NCBI RefSeq assembly: GCF_000687475.1
Contig: NC_057316.1
Span: forward strand, 6,572,001-6,636,000
Direction of reading: 5' to 3'
Source: Ustilaginoidea virens
Taxonomy: Eukaryota > Ascomycota > Sordariomycetes > Hypocreales > Clavicipitaceae
DNA length: 64,000 nucleotides
Shown here: positions 35,526 through 46,869 of the stretch, piece by piece
How the letters are laid out: the number at the start of each line of letters is the position of its first letter
How positions within the stretch are numbered: position 1 is the stretch's first letter
Program-made: the position numbers and the translations under genes
The notes under the pieces: model-generated
What the model was told of the DNA's origin: nothing
Database searches by the model: none
What the model saw: the letters and a program-made list of their open reading frames with translations, nothing else

Positions 35526-36390
35526 GAAAAATTTCAAGATACAGGGCCTGCTGGCCCCACCTTGGTCATGTTGCGGGACCTTCAAGAGCTGAAGTTGTGC
35601 TGCAGAGTCACACGAGCCACCCAGCACCCGCAAACTCAGCCTCAAACACGATATCCTGAGACAAACGGAGCTGCAGCCCAACTTGACAGGGTCACCAAAG
35701 TGCTTGCAAACGCAAGTAGTCATGGCAACGCAAGGGAGGGGGCTAGGATTGAGCTTCGTTCTGGCTGGTTGAACCACGGTGTTCAATGTGCGTTTGGGGC
35801 AGGGAGTTTCTCGCTGGTCATCGTTCGATAATCAACAAACCGTGAACATATGCTTGTCCGACGAACCGACACCATGGTGACGTGCAAGCACGTGTTCCGT
35901 GCTTCGCAGCCACATTGCAGAGTCCCGAGGTCCAGATCCACGCAAGTCGAGTTGCAGTCGCCGTCTCGCTTGCGCAGGTCGCACGAGTTTCGTAGCCTCG
36001 CATGCTCCAAGTCGACCTGGTCACTCATTCTCGCCTACTCGGCAACCCAGGCATAGGTACAGCAACGTGGGCGCAGTGTTGGAATATCTCGGCCCCATGA
36101 AATTTCCGCACGTCAAGGCCAAAACATGGTTGATTTGACTCCAGTAGCACAAGGCAACTGACGTATTCGGGTGCCCTCGGATTGCTTTTTTGAATGCCTT
36201 CTTCCTTCTTGGAATACTCCACCATCACGTCGTTCGTCCCGGTGCCTAATGTTGTAGATTTAAGCTCCTGTGTGGCAGGCTGCTTGTTGACATGAAGTGG
36301 CACTCGGTATGCTGGCCGAAGCAGTCAGGAAAACAAACAGAGTATCAGCACCCTCGCCGCCGAACCACTTTGAACCTCGAAGCACCAACC
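31802..36390. other. Intergenic, 4.6 kb, motif-rich
   Basis: No secure gene. It is dense in GGTACCTA-type sequence (32229-32275, 32528-32575) and holds nearly half of the TACGGAGTA copies (32219, 33451, 34322, 34423, 34630, 35227, 35264). There is a three-copy GGCTGCAGG array (33633-33661), T runs (32762-32776) and an A27 run (35495-35521). One protein-like short frame is listed separately at 33072-33389. Confidence 0.5.
33072..33389 (-). CDS. Possible small ORF, unknown
   Basis: An ATG-initiated 105-codon minus-strand frame whose composition is protein-like rather than repetitive (several Tyr, Trp, Met; segments such as IPLSEIRNTYSTMYEGYRG). No motif or family was recognised, no splice structure is evident, and it lies in a gene-poor, motif-rich stretch. 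It could be a young or decayed gene fragment or chance. Confidence 0.22.
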   Translation of the reverse strand: MSTVSSYQQRLCARYQNMSCARKLGEMPDHEGPWIPLSEIRNTYSTMYEGYRGHDKLLESKRPMWNLQGLLRTVCEHYPYNLLASTLARIPSPGPAKGKGYVQTT

Positions 36391-37248
36391 TTACTTGTCA
36401 GCCATCAACCTCTTGACCTTGTCTAGCAGAATCGCGCTCTCTCTGCCCAGCTTCTTCTTGCCGTCTCTCCCCACTGTTCTGGCCATGGCCTTTTTGAATC
36501 GCTGCCGTTCTGCGAGCTTCCTTTCCCTCTCCTCCCCCCGTCGCTGAAACTCCAGTTCCCGCTCCTCCTTCTCTTTCCTTCGCTCTTCTGCTTTCTGGAG
36601 CTGTTTATCGTAGTAGCCTGGCCTCCTGGTTCGTCGCCTCGAGCCATCACTCGTGGTGGCTTCACCGGCAGTGGCGCCAGCCTGGGCCATTTCCTCGTCT
36701 TTGAGCATGAGTTCTCGTGCAGGGTGTATCTGTACTTGCTCATCCTCTTCCTCCTGATTCGGCTGGCCGTCCATACCGCGACCCGAGTCGGCTCCGTCGT
36801 CATCGGCGTCCTCCCCCCTCAGCCCTGCCGGGGATTTCTGCTGCTCACGAGCCTTGATTTTTCCATACTGCTTCTTGACTTTGGCCTTGTGAATCAGGTC
36901 CTTTTTTATTTTGGTCACTGTGGGACTTGAGAGTTAGAAGCCATCCTCTGCCAAGCATGTCTCCCGCCGAATAGGTGAGCCGGGGATATTTTGCTAAAAT
37001 GGAGATGACAAGGGAAAAAGAAAAAGAAAAAGAAAAAGAAAAACGAAAAACGAAAAACGAAAAAAGAAAAAAGAAAAAAGAAAAAAGAAAAAAGAAAACA
37101 GAAAAGAGGCCATGAGGGTTATGAGTAACAAACCTTTTCGTCGCCAAGCACCATCGGGGAGATTGTCTGGCCCGACTCTGAATCCACGTTTGAGCTTTTT
37201 GGCTTCTGGAGCAAGCTCGCCCGAGTCAAGGGGGCGCTTGGGAGCCAT
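36391..37248 (-). CDS. FYV7: rRNA-processing protein Fyv7
   Basis: A small basic nucleolar protein needed for pre-rRNA processing of the small subunit. Minus-strand exons 37248-37134 and 36917-36391 join in phase 1 across a 216 bp GTTTGT...CAG intron holding an A-rich (GAAAAA)n tract; product 213 residues. The N-terminus (MAPKRPLDSGEL ... FRVGPDNLPDGAWRRK) runs across the splice into the family hallmark VTKIKKDLIHKAKVKKQYGKI. A coiled, highly charged Lys/Arg/Glu-rich helix fills the C-terminal half (residues about 130-213). This matches the Fyv7 family (PF08524), though it is longer than the yeast protein because of an acidic middle segment. GTACC and TACGGAGTA motifs lie upstream (37385-37440). 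Confidence 0.88.
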
Positions 37249-38723
37249 GATGTTGAGGTGGTGAATGCACGGCGCAATGGATAACGGCTTTTGCGTCGAG
37301 TTTGTCGTCAGGTTGAGTGAGCATGTAGGTGTGCAGAACTTCTGTGTTGGGCCACTGGGGTAAATTTTGCTTGCACGGCCAGGAGGTACCTTGCCTAAGG
37401 TGTCCAAGGTACCTCGTAGCAGGGCCCTAGGTACGGAGTACCTCAATACCTCCGAGGTGGGGAATATAATCGCAGTGGGCACTTTAAGTGGCGTTACATT
37501 TTAGTGCAACAGCTACCCAGGCATCCATCACCTGAAAGGCTGCTTAAACGAGATATTGCTGCATAAGTATCCTCCTGCAGCAAACCAAACCGCATGACGC
37601 AAACTTTTCCCAGTCATGTAGTGGTGGCAGTGAAAGGAGAAGGGAGAGAGAGAGGGGGGGGGGGGGGGGGGGAATGGCCTGGAAGATAAACATGTACCGA
37701 GCCACGAACGAATTCCGTAGTTTCGTGGCATATAACAACGCCCAGGCCGGGAGTTTACACCTGGTCGCTCGGCAGATTCGGAAAAGGCGCGGCTCCAAGT
37801 GCACAAAACGACAACGACTCGGTTGGTTTGTTGAAGGGTGCAGGAAAAAGCGGCAGTTGGACCAGAGAAGATGGACGCGGAATATGCGTAATTACCCTCA
37901 AACGTTGACACTAAAGAAAGCACTGAGATGACCAGAGTCGAAACCAAAGGCAACCTGAAGGCAACCCGAAGGCAACCACCCCCGAAGGCGACCTGAAGGC
38001 GACCTGAAGGCGACCTGAAGGCGACCTGAAGGCGACCTGAAGGCGACCTGAAGGCGACCTAAAGGCGGCTGAGCAGTGATGACGCTACGTGGGCCACAGG
38101 CACGTGCTGCAGCGCGAAGCGGCCATGATTGGGCACCGACAGGGTCCGCCGTCACATCTCCGCCATCATGAATGTTCGTTCCCATCATCCCCAATGCCAG
38201 GCCCCATGCCGTCCCTCGTTCCCGACCACTCGCCTGCTTTACTCACCGCCAGCGTCCTGTGGGCTTATGCGCCAACTCGTTCCCAACTTGAACCCTTTGA
38301 GAATCTGCTTCCCGTTTTAAAAGCCGCACTCCGGCCTCTTTTGCCTGAGTTTGCTCCGCTTTCCCGACGCCTGCGAACCTGCGAAAATACCAGCGTCGCA
38401 AGTTGACAACCCCGGGTTGGCCTACCTAGGAGCCGGCTTATAGCGGCTCTTGTGCCCTGTTTCCCCTGCGCTAGCGTGCTGGACCGCGCTGAAACATGGC
38501 CTGGGTGCTTCCATGACCGCCACCTCCGATCACGCAACAACGCAGTCACGCAGTCACGCAACATTTCTAAATCTTGCTCCGACGACAATCTCTCCCATCC
38601 TTCTCTCCTACTCGCACGCCGCTTGCTATTTTCCTAAGGAGCCGCCCATTGTGTCCAGCCGTCGGTTGGAGAACCACGGCCCGTCAAGTGAGCTGTGGTT
38701 CTTCGTGTTGCTAAACCTCAACC
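37249..38723. other. Divergent upstream region of FYV7 and the Atos gene
   Basis: Contains GGTACCT motifs and one TACGGAGTA (37432), a G19 run (37654-37672) and a 12-bp tandem array (about 37949-38068). No gene seen. Confidence 0.55.
37949..38068. repeat. 12-bp tandem array
   Basis: About nine to ten copies of GAAGGCGACCTG. The first copies are variant (GCAACC), the middle seven nearly perfect, and the last ends in CTAAAGGCGG. Confidence 0.9.
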
Positions 38724-41170
38724 ATGCCCATCTTCCAAGACGATTTCGATAGCCATCATCATCTTCCTACCCAGCCAGCTCTGCAAGAGTCGCTTTCTTT
38801 CAGGCCGACTTCTCCGATCCCAAGCCATCTTTCCCACCAGAGCTTAACAGCAGAACTCTGCGAGGGGCTCGTCAGTGACAGCCCGAGACGACCTTCCACC
38901 CCGGGAATTGACGACGATGCTGCTGCCATCTCTTCTCGGGCGGAACTGATCGAGAGGTTAAAAAAGGGGGAGAGTCCGACATGGATTCCGAACCGCCATG
39001 TACGTTTGCTCCCCGTGTCGGTGCCGCCAAAACCTGGCCATTCTTGCGGTGCAGGGTCTAATCCCACATGCTCTCTCTGCAGCTCGAGTCCATCTTCCAG
39101 CGTCGCGGCAGTCCAGCCGGACGCCACGCCAGCTCACCCGACTTCCAGAGACTACCGTCTGCGGTGCAGATGACACCAGGGAAAGCAGACAACGTGGCGA
39201 CGACCCTGGCGGTCGAGCGACTGCAGGAAGGACTGAGTATCGGACGGCCCAGGTCGGCATTGCACAGTGGAGACTTCACCAACAGCCATGCAGGGCAAGA
39301 GCGGCGTCCGAATCGTTGCCGTGAGCGAGTCGGGAGCCAACTGGCACCCGCTGCGCCCTGGATCGCGACATCGCCACCTCTGGACTTTGCATCCCTTGGT
39401 TTCGAAACAAGCATGCCCTTCCACGGCGACCCGGGAAGCTTCCCATCCGTTGCCGCCTCGCCGCTTTCGTCCTCCCTCTCGTCCAGTTTCGCATATCATC
39501 CACCCACCAGCCCGCTGGTTCAGTCGGAAAGCAATGAAGAACTCGACTTTCCCAAGGCGTCCTCGAGCCTCGATCTGTCGTCGAGAGAACTCGACGGAAA
39601 CCTGCGCGGCCTGGGCTCGTTCAGCTCGACGCCGTTCGCTTCGCCGTCAACGAGGCCGTCTGTGACCAGTTTGGGACTCCATCCCGGCAGGCGTGAGCCC
39701 TATCAAGCTCACCAGCCCCGGAGGTCCTTGGCGTCGATACCCAGCTTCGGCGCACAAGGGGCGAACCAGCAGTCACCTGCGCTGTTCCGTGCCAGGAGAC
39801 CTTCAATCGGCTCAGACCCGTCCCCTCTCCACAACGCATCCATGGTCGGGTCGTATGAGGAGAGCATTCTGCGGGGACGAATGTCTACGACGCCGTCAAA
39901 GCCCTTTGACTTCCTCGCGCAAATCGGAGTCTTGGGCAAGGGCAAATGCAAGCCTAGCCTTCGCTGCCCGCCTCATGTAACCCTTCCATTCGCGGCAGTG
40001 TACTACAGCTACGGCGGCACTTCACACGGCCGGTCGCTTTGCGACGATGGCCCAAGCCCATACGTGGGCCAGATTGACCTGGAAAACGGGCTCTCCAACT
40101 CGGAGGAGGAGTCGAGATCCAAGAGAAAAGCCCGCGGTCGGTATTTTGACCAGAAGCCAGCCAGCGTCGCAGAGTCCGCGGACGTCATGATGCCCGACTC
40201 CTCCGATCCCGAGGATCGACCCAGGCCGTCTCGACCAAAGCGTCGGATGGGTTCTCCCAGGACGCCCCCCGGCGGCAGCTACCGTATCCCCGAAAAGGGC
40301 CAGGTGCAAATCATCATCAAGAACCAGAACAAGACGGCCGTGAAGCTATTTTTGGTGCCCTACGACTTGTCGGGCATGGAGGCCGGAACCAAGACCTTTA
40401 TCCGGCAACGCAGCTACTCCACCGGGCCCGTCATCGAGAACGTCCCCAACCCGAGCGAGACGGACGCCCAGAGCCGACCCATGCTCCGCTACCTTGTCCA
40501 CCTGCACATCTGCTGCCCGAGCAAGGCAAGGTTCTATCTCTACAAGGGCGTACGGGTCGTTTTCGCCAACAGGGTTCCCGAGGGCAAGGAAAAGCTGCGG
40601 ATCGAGACGACGTGGCCGGAGCCCAGGTTCACGCCGTACAAGCCCATCAGGGTGATGCGTCCACCCGTCGCCATGACCTCCGGGCCCGGCGCCTTGCTGG
40701 CTGCCGAAAAGGCCCGCCGCAGACGCAGCCTGGGCGTGTCGTTTGGGGCCGCCGCGCCATGCCGCGCGTTGGACACGGCCGACGGCCTGGAACTCGCCGG
40801 CAGCGGGAGCGCGCTGTCCATCGAGCCAGTCCCCTTCCGGCTGCCCTGCCGAGAGCCTCATGCGGACAGCGACGCAAGCGACTCGGCGGCAAGCTACCCA
40901 GCTGCCGGCCTCCGGTCCCTTGCCTCCTCGCAGGCCAGCCGGCCCTCCACCAAGGACTCGGCAGGTAGAGACGCGGGCCTGTGGGATGCGAGCGGCGGCC
41001 TGCCCTACGAAAAACTCAACCGGGGGGATTTCGGCTACGGCGGCCATGCTTTTTCAGCGTTTGCCGGAACCGGCACGCCCGGCGGGACCGAGGGGCTCTT
41101 GTCGCGACGCCTGCGCTCGTTGGGGGTCAACAGGCCGCAGCCGCCGGAATCGGCCGAAGAGCTTGCTTAA
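38724..41170 (+). CDS. Atos-family protein (DUF4210 / chromosome-segregation-like domain)
   Basis: Exons 38724-38999 and 39083-41170, phase 0, 83 bp intron (GTACGT...GCAG); 787 residues. A long Ser/Pro-rich N-terminal half leads to the conserved Atos block YEESILRGRMSTTPSKPFDF ... GVLGKGKCKPSLRCPPHVTLPFAAVYYSY (from about residue 350). The C-terminal conserved domain follows: KGQVQIIIKNQNKTAVKLFLVPYDLS ... FIRQRSYSTGP ... YLVHLHICCPSKARFYLYKGVRVVF (from about 498). These two blocks in this order define the FAM214/Atos family, which includes animal transcriptional regulators. The fungal role is not established; nuclear or gene-regulatory action is inference. The last ~150 residues are low complexity. 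It converges on the PPR gene. Confidence 0.85.
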
Positions 41171-41688
41171 ACGTGACCATACCGCGAGCGGCTGCCATCC
41201 CGGCTTTTCTCGTGGGGGGGGGGGGGGGGTAAAGGGGGCTTGGCTATCACGCCCACACCGACGCACATATGGCAAGCAACATGTGGTGCATAAAGATGCC
41301 GGTGGAACCAGCTTGAAAAGCAAGGATGACACCGTAGACTGGTCCGGGCAGGGCTGGCAACGATGCCGGTTGACGACTCCCGCCCCTTTGCTGGTAAGGC
41401 GTGCTCTGGTCACGGCACGCTCGTGCGAGCTGCATCGCTGTAGTTAGATAGGCTGGGGCCCCGAGGCGCACCCTGATATCCCTAGCGGGCGGGCGGGTGT
41501 TTTCTTTTCAGAATTACACGCACACAGCTCCTGAAGTTGCTCCGTGGTGCGAATATGCGTGATGGGGAAAGTGACTCCTAGTTCTATATACCGCTACATG
41601 ATGATGTCCTTTGTACACTGCCGTGACTGACTGCATGCCGCCCAGATAGGTGGCCTGGTCGTTGTCCACGACTCCGCACTGCCGTAAG
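41171..41688. other. 3' intergenic between convergent Atos and PPR genes
   Basis: A G run (41214-41229) lies about 45 bp after the Atos stop. No gene seen. Confidence 0.6.
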
Positions 41689-44600
41689 CTACGTGCCCCC
41701 CGGATGACCTGGTGCTTGTCCTCCGCCCCCCGTGTTGTCACCGTTGCGTATCCGTTCTCCCCCGTCTCCTGCCCGTTTCGACATGTCCCCGGCGCCGGCA
41801 AGCTTTCTCTTGAGAATCATCTTGACCGTCTCCAAGTCCTCGTCCTGCAGCGGCCGCCGCTTCTCCCGGTTCGCAGCACGCCTAGCCTTGGCCGCAAGCT
41901 TTCTCTCGAGGATCGTCTTTTCGTTGCGCGAATTCTCGGCCAGCTGGGCCAGCTGCTGGCTCTTCCGCCCTGCGGTATCCTGCGCCTCGGTCGCGGGCTT
42001 CTTCTCGGGACCGGCCTCTTCGTTCCGCGAGTCCTTGACCCGATAGGCTGGCTGGCTCGTCTGTCCTGCGGTGTCCTGCGCCTCGGTCGCAGGCTTCTTC
42101 TCGGGGAGGGCTTCTTCGTTCGGCGAGCCCTTGGCCCGCAGCGTCTGCCGGCTCTCGCGCCTCGCGGCGGTCCGCGAGGACGGGGCGCCCGTCTTTCCCC
42201 GCCGCTCCACGCGCAGCTGCCTCTGGAGCGCCTTCTTGGTGGCCCGCAGCTCGTCGTGCGACAGGGGCTTCAGCATGTCCCTGATGGCCTTGGTCATGCT
42301 CCTCCTCTTGGGGGAGACCAGCGCGGCGGGCAGCAGCTCGTAGTCGGTGGTCGTGAAGGCCTGGTGCAGCGCGGGGTGCCGCTGCTCAATGTCCAGCAGC
42401 TTGGCCGACACGTCCGCCGACCAGGCGGCCAGTTTGCGCAGCTTGAGCCACTGCCGCTGCAGGCCGAGCACCGTCGCCTTGGAGGCCTTGAGCACGCGCG
42501 TGTTCTTGAGGTCCCGCCGTTCCTCGGGGGACTCGGTCGCCGGCGCCCACCCGCCCCAGCGGGGCATCAGCTTCTCCTCGCACCACTCCATGGCTGGTTC
42601 CCAGAGGCCCATCTCGGTCAGGTACCGGATCGCGAGGTTCCAGTTGGTGTTTGTGAGCCTGAACCCGGCGCTGGTGACCTGCTCGACCGCCGCGAGCAGG
42701 CCGCGGCCGTCGTTGGTCTCCCTGAACGCCTTTGCGACCACGTTGAGCGGCCGCGCCAGCTCGTACTGGTGGGCAGGGTAGATGGTTCCTTCCGGGCTGG
42801 CGCAGGTGGCGAGCGCGGCATCCACGGCCTGCTCCCACATCTCGCGAACTCGGTCGAATCTCCCGTCCTTGAGGTAGCCCAGCATCAGGGCCGAGGCGAT
42901 CTCCGGCGGGAGCGTGTTGCGCTCCTTGTATTCCGGGAACGCTTCCATGTAGGCCGTCACCAGCTGCTCGACCGTCTGGAAAGCGCGCAGCTCGACAAGC
43001 AGGAAGACGGCGCGGCCGACGTGCTTGGTCTGCTTTTTCAGCTCCACCAACCCGCCGGGCGCCGTCCAGGCCGGCGGATCGGCGCCGGATGCCGCTTGCC
43101 GGGGCCGTTGGGACGGGAGCATGGCCAGCAGATGGTCCACGAGATCCTTGGCCAGCGCCTCTGTTCTTTCTGCCGACGGGCTGCGGCGGACGGCGGCCTC
43201 GACATAGGAGACGTGGGCCTTGAAGGGGACTGCCAGGCCAAGCCAGCGCATCTGAGTCATGACCGCCTCTGCCAGGCTCAGCTGTCCCGCGCGAACAGCG
43301 CCTGACATGACGACGGCGAAGTGCTCCGGACCGACCGGGAACATTCCGTTTTCCCGCGCTTTCTGAAGCAGGCGATAGGCCGGCTGTATCTGATCCACGT
43401 GAACCATGGCCTGGAGCAAGAACTCGTGCGTCTGGTTGTCCCACTCCAGGCCATACTTCTTCATGGTCATCAGCAGTTCCTGGCACTTGTCCAGGTTGCC
43501 TTTCAACCCGTAAAAGTAGATCAGCTGGTTCCACACCAGGGTGCTGGTGGTGTTGCGCTCCGAAAACTCGGCGCAGATCCTTTCGGCGTCGACCAAACGA
43601 TCGTTGTGACAGCATACCATCACCAGAGACAGAGCCATTTCCTTTGAGAGGAGGACGCCTTGTCTCTGGGCTTGGTCAAAGTAGCCCAGAACGGTTGGCA
43701 TGTCCCCCCTTTTGGCCGCCATGGCCATTACCTGGGCATACGTGAACGAGTCGGGGTGGCTGACCTTTTGGATCTGCTCGAAACACTCAACAGCGCGTGC
43801 TTGGTCGTCCGTTTTGGTGTAGCATTTCAGAAGACTGTTCCAACTATCAATGTCGGGTCTGATGCCGTACTTGTCCGTCATGGTTCGGAATTCTTGTTCA
43901 GCCCCAGCAACGTCGCCAATCTGCGCGTACAGGTTCAAGGTACTTCGGAAACCCATTGGCATCGTCAGGACGTTTGGGAACTTTTGCGTATACCGCGCCC
44001 ATAGATCCTTCACCGCCTGGACATCTCCGGTGGCGGAATAGAATTTGAGAAACTTCTCGTAGCCCCACTGATCGAGGTCGCCCCATGCCTGGTGCCAGTC
44101 GCGATACACTTGGGTGAGCCCTGCAGCATTAGCAGGATAATAAAACTCAAACAGCTTCTGCAGCAGTGACACAGGCGTTTTGGTATCATCGAGCTTCCCA
44201 TAGTCCGAATATATGTCGGACAGAATGGCAAGTCCTGCTCTTGTTTCGGAGCCTTCCTTCCATCGTCTCAGCATTCGATCCAGATACTGTTGAAATAGTC
44301 CTTGGTTGTTCCAGATTCGAAGGATTGCTCTCGCTTGCCTCGGCGAGCAAGGTTGTCGTAATGCTTGTTCCGCCAGCCAGCGGCGAAGTGCCTCCAGGCC
44401 CAGTCTCGTATCTGCGTACAAGTTGATTGCCCGCACAGGTTCAACCGTTTCCGCCTCCAGGTACCGTTCAAACGCGAAGTACAGATTGGCAAGATCTGGA
44501 ATGTTAGCGGTCCAGTAACGCTCGTTTATCTGCGGCTCAGGTATCGAGTCCGTCTTTGGTCCCAGAATTGAATGATAGCCAAGCCAGATTTTCAGCAGTG

Positions 44601-45537
44601 CTGGCCAGTCTTTGTTCTGAAGAGCGTCTTGCAGCAAAATTTCGAGTCCCGCTCTCGAAAGCCTGAGGGTAAGCCCTGTGGTAAGCTGCTCGATTGCGGC
44701 CGGCTTGTTTCCAGCACGCAGGTGCAACAGCACGCCAGCGGCCTGCAAATCATCGTCCCATTGATCAACTGGGGTTTGGCGAAGCAACGACAGAGCTCGA
44801 CCCGTCTCGACTATGTTGCTCGATGTTGACAAGTAGACAGTCACTGCAGCGCGCATGGCCTGCTTCTGTTCTCCGTCCAGTCTGCAATACAGATCCCACA
44901 CGTCGTGGTAGGACCTCTCCTGTGGTCTGGAAAGAAGATCTTTCAATATCCCAATGCCGGCTCCGCGGCTCGATGGAGAGTGTCCGTCGTCAGTTGCCGA
45001 GCTGTGCTGTTGAGGTTCGGGAACGCTGGGGTTTCGCTCTACGGCTGAGCCCAACTGCTCGTGCGATGGGCTTTGCGTACTCTGCGTGGCATATTGTCTG
45101 ACTTGATCACCTCTCCGACTTGCACCGTCACCACAACGGAACAAGACAGGAGCGTCTGCCTCGGTGGCAACCGAATGGGAGAAGAGGTTCCGCGTTTGCG
45201 AGACTCCATCCGGCCGGGCGCCATCTTGCGGTCGCGGCATTCTGGGGTAGAATCGTCGCAGCAAGGCACGGGCTCCTCCTGGGTACAAGAAGTCGAGTAA
45301 GAATGCAGAAGCTAAAAGTCCGGTTTGTGGTGATGGCGCCGCAGGGTCAACAGCTTCCTCCTCCCTTTGCAAAGCTCTGATTGAGGCCGGCCATGTGCTG
45401 GAAAGCTCGATTGCCGAGGCTCCATGCTGCCAGAATCCAGTGTGGAGCTGTCTGAGACGTTCGGATGATCGGCCGGGTTTCGAAAGTACGCGCTGGATTG
45501 TGCGATATTCCAGGGTGGCGGCCGTCCTTTCCAGCAT
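41689..45537 (-). CDS. Mitochondrial pentatricopeptide-repeat protein, CYA5-like
   Basis: An intronless 1282-residue frame beginning MLERTAATLEYRTIQRVLS, an Arg-rich, acid-poor presequence fitting mitochondrial import, followed by LHTGFWQHGASAIELSS and FLLDFLYPGGARALLRRF. The central part is a helical PPR array; clear units include DSWNSLLKCYTKTDDQARAVECFEQI, TLVWNQLIYFYGLKGNLDKCQELLMTM and FAVVMSGAVRAGQLSLAEAVMTQM. The overall shape resembles the fungal CYA5 group, which activates COX1 mRNA translation; that role is inferred from family resemblance. The C-terminal 170 residues are Lys/Arg/Glu-rich and contain an imperfect tandem duplication of about 32 residues (NEEA.PEKKPATEAQDTAG, twice, plus a diverged third). 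It converges on the Atos gene. Confidence 0.88.
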   Translation of the reverse strand: MLERTAATLEYRTIQRVLSKPGRSSERLRQLHTGFWQHGASAIELSSTWPASIRALQREEEAVDPAAPSPQTGLLASAFLLDFLYPGGARALLRRFYPRMPRPQDGARPDGVSQTRNLFSHSVATEADAPVLFRCGDGASRRGDQVRQYATQSTQSPSHEQLGSAVERNPSVPEPQQHSSATDDGHSPSSRGAGIGILKDLLSRPQERSYHDVWDLYCRLDGEQKQAMRAAVTVYLSTSSNIVETGRALSLLRQTPVDQWDDDLQAAGVLLHLRAGNKPAAIEQLTTGLTLRLSRAGLEILLQDALQNKDWPALLKIWLGYHSILGPKTDSIPEPQINERYWTANIPDLANLYFAFERYLEAETVEPVRAINLYADTRLGLEALRRWLAEQALRQPCSPRQARAILRIWNNQGLFQQYLDRMLRRWKEGSETRAGLAILSDIYSDYGKLDDTKTPVSLLQKLFEFYYPANAAGLTQVYRDWHQAWGDLDQWGYEKFLKFYSATGDVQAVKDLWARYTQKFPNVLTMPMGFRSTLNLYAQIGDVAGAEQEFRTMTDKYGIRPDIDSWNSLLKCYTKTDDQARAVECFEQIQKVSHPDSFTYAQVMAMAAKRGDMPTVLGYFDQAQRQGVLLSKEMALSLVMVCCHNDRLVDAERICAEFSERNTTSTLVWNQLIYFYGLKGNLDKCQELLMTMKKYGLEWDNQTHEFLLQAMVHVDQIQPAYRLLQKARENGMFPVGPEHFAVVMSGAVRAGQLSLAEAVMTQMRWLGLAVPFKAHVSYVEAAVRRSPSAERTEALAKDLVDHLLAMLPSQRPRQAASGADPPAWTAPGGLVELKKQTKHVGRAVFLLVELRAFQTVEQLVTAYMEAFPEYKERNTLPPEIASALMLGYLKDGRFDRVREMWEQAVDAALATCASPEGTIYPAHQYELARPLNVVAKAFRETNDGRGLLAAVEQVTSAGFRLTNTNWNLAIRYLTEMGLWEPAMEWCEEKLMPRWGGWAPATESPEERRDLKNTRVLKASKATVLGLQRQWLKLRKLAAWSADVSAKLLDIEQRHPALHQAFTTTDYELLPAALVSPKRRSMTKAIRDMLKPLSHDELRATKKALQRQLRVERRGKTGAPSSRTAARRESRQTLRAKGSPNEEALPEKKPATEAQDTAGQTSQPAYRVKDSRNEEAGPEKKPATEAQDTAGRKSQQLAQLAENSRNEKTILERKLAAKARRAANREKRRPLQDEDLETVKMILKRKLAGAGDMSKRAGDGGERIRNGDNTGGGGQAPGHPGGT

Positions 45538-45949
45538 GAGGCCTGATATGATGTAGCCAACTGCTAAGCCCGAAGAGATAACCTACGAGATTCGCATGCC
45601 CGCAGTTGGGAACGCCGCGCCAGGGGTTAAGAAGATGTTGATGAATCGGACGACTGGCCACGGCTCGTTTCTGTTCGGCAGGCTGCAGCAAAACAGCAGT
45701 CAATCGATCGACTCGAGAAAAGATGGCGCGTTCGGTCCGTGTCAATGGAAAGAGAGATGATGAAGAAAAAATGAAAAAAAGAATGACATAAAGACAGAAA
45801 GACAAAGTCCCGAGTATATGATTGTAATATCGCGATCGAGGTGATCAAGGTCGAGCAAAGGCAGGCGGTTGCTGAAGAACTCGGCCTTGGAACTAGTTGC
45901 CTTGGATCTAGTTGATGGCAAAATCAACTTGCAGTTGACGCTTGTGGCT

Positions 45950-45991
<42 letters not shown>

Positions 45992-46503
45992 CGCCGCAGC
46001 CGCCAGCAGTACGGAGGCATCTTGGATTTTTGACCGCCCAGAGCACGTGCGAGCCGCTGGATAGGGGGTCAGAGGCACGGAACTCGGTGTATCGCTGTAT
46101 CTAAGGAGGACTGCGAAGTACAAGTAACCAACCATATAGCTTGCAGTGTTGCATGTTGCACGAACAAGTGCTCCACTCGGTACTTGAGTGGACTTCAGGA
46201 GCCTTGACCAATAAAGAACTGAGCGAGCACATCAGTCTCCTACAAAGTGCAGATTACTTATTCATTCTTTTACTAGGACTACCCGGGATGAGTAAGGATG
46301 CGAAAGATGGAAGATACGGAATCGATAGTGCGTGGGGCTTGCGATCTTGCTTGCTCCTTAGGTTAGGTACCTGAGGTTTAAGCTGGATACGATTATAACC
46401 CCGTCACATGGCTGTTCAGAGAAAGATCTATTCATTTTCAATCAACCTTTGAAGGCTTTGCCTTTTTGGTATCGACTAGCTAGACCAGGTACAAGTGGTG
46501 CAG

Positions 46504-46539
<36 letters not shown>

Positions 46540-46869
46540 CACGCATAACACTTTCCGTTATCGCAATTGCCAAGTGCTGTAATCAACGCCAGAATTCCGG
46601 CGAACAAGACTGAAGAGAAAGCTTTGAACGCCTGGACGGAGCTCCCGTGTGCCCGTCTTATGCAGAAAGATGATGCGCAGCAAACTGACACCCATAATGA
46701 GGGGGACAATAAAGGGGGGAACACGGTGTTTGTCTTGATCCTTGATACCAATCTTCCGCTGATTGCGGTATGGGTAATTGTAAAAGACGGCGGGCGAGTG
46801 GTCCCGTACGGGCAAAAAGGAAAAAAAAAAAAAAAAGGATTCCTCTCAACAGCAGCATACGCTTCCGAG
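45538..46869. other. Intergenic with long T and A tracts
   Basis: T38 at 45952-45989 and A30 at 46508-46537 flank about 520 bp of unremarkable sequence that includes a GGTTAGGTACCT motif (46359-46370). A further A16-type run lies at 46818-46836. Short frames here are not convincing. Confidence 0.5.

Noticed and set aside
41650..43305. 551-codon plus-strand frame over the PPR gene
   Set aside because: Antisense shadow, Arg/Gly/Leu-rich, no domain.
42386..43615. 409-codon minus-strand frame inside the PPR gene in another frame
   Set aside because: Same strand but wrong frame; Arg/Gly-rich.
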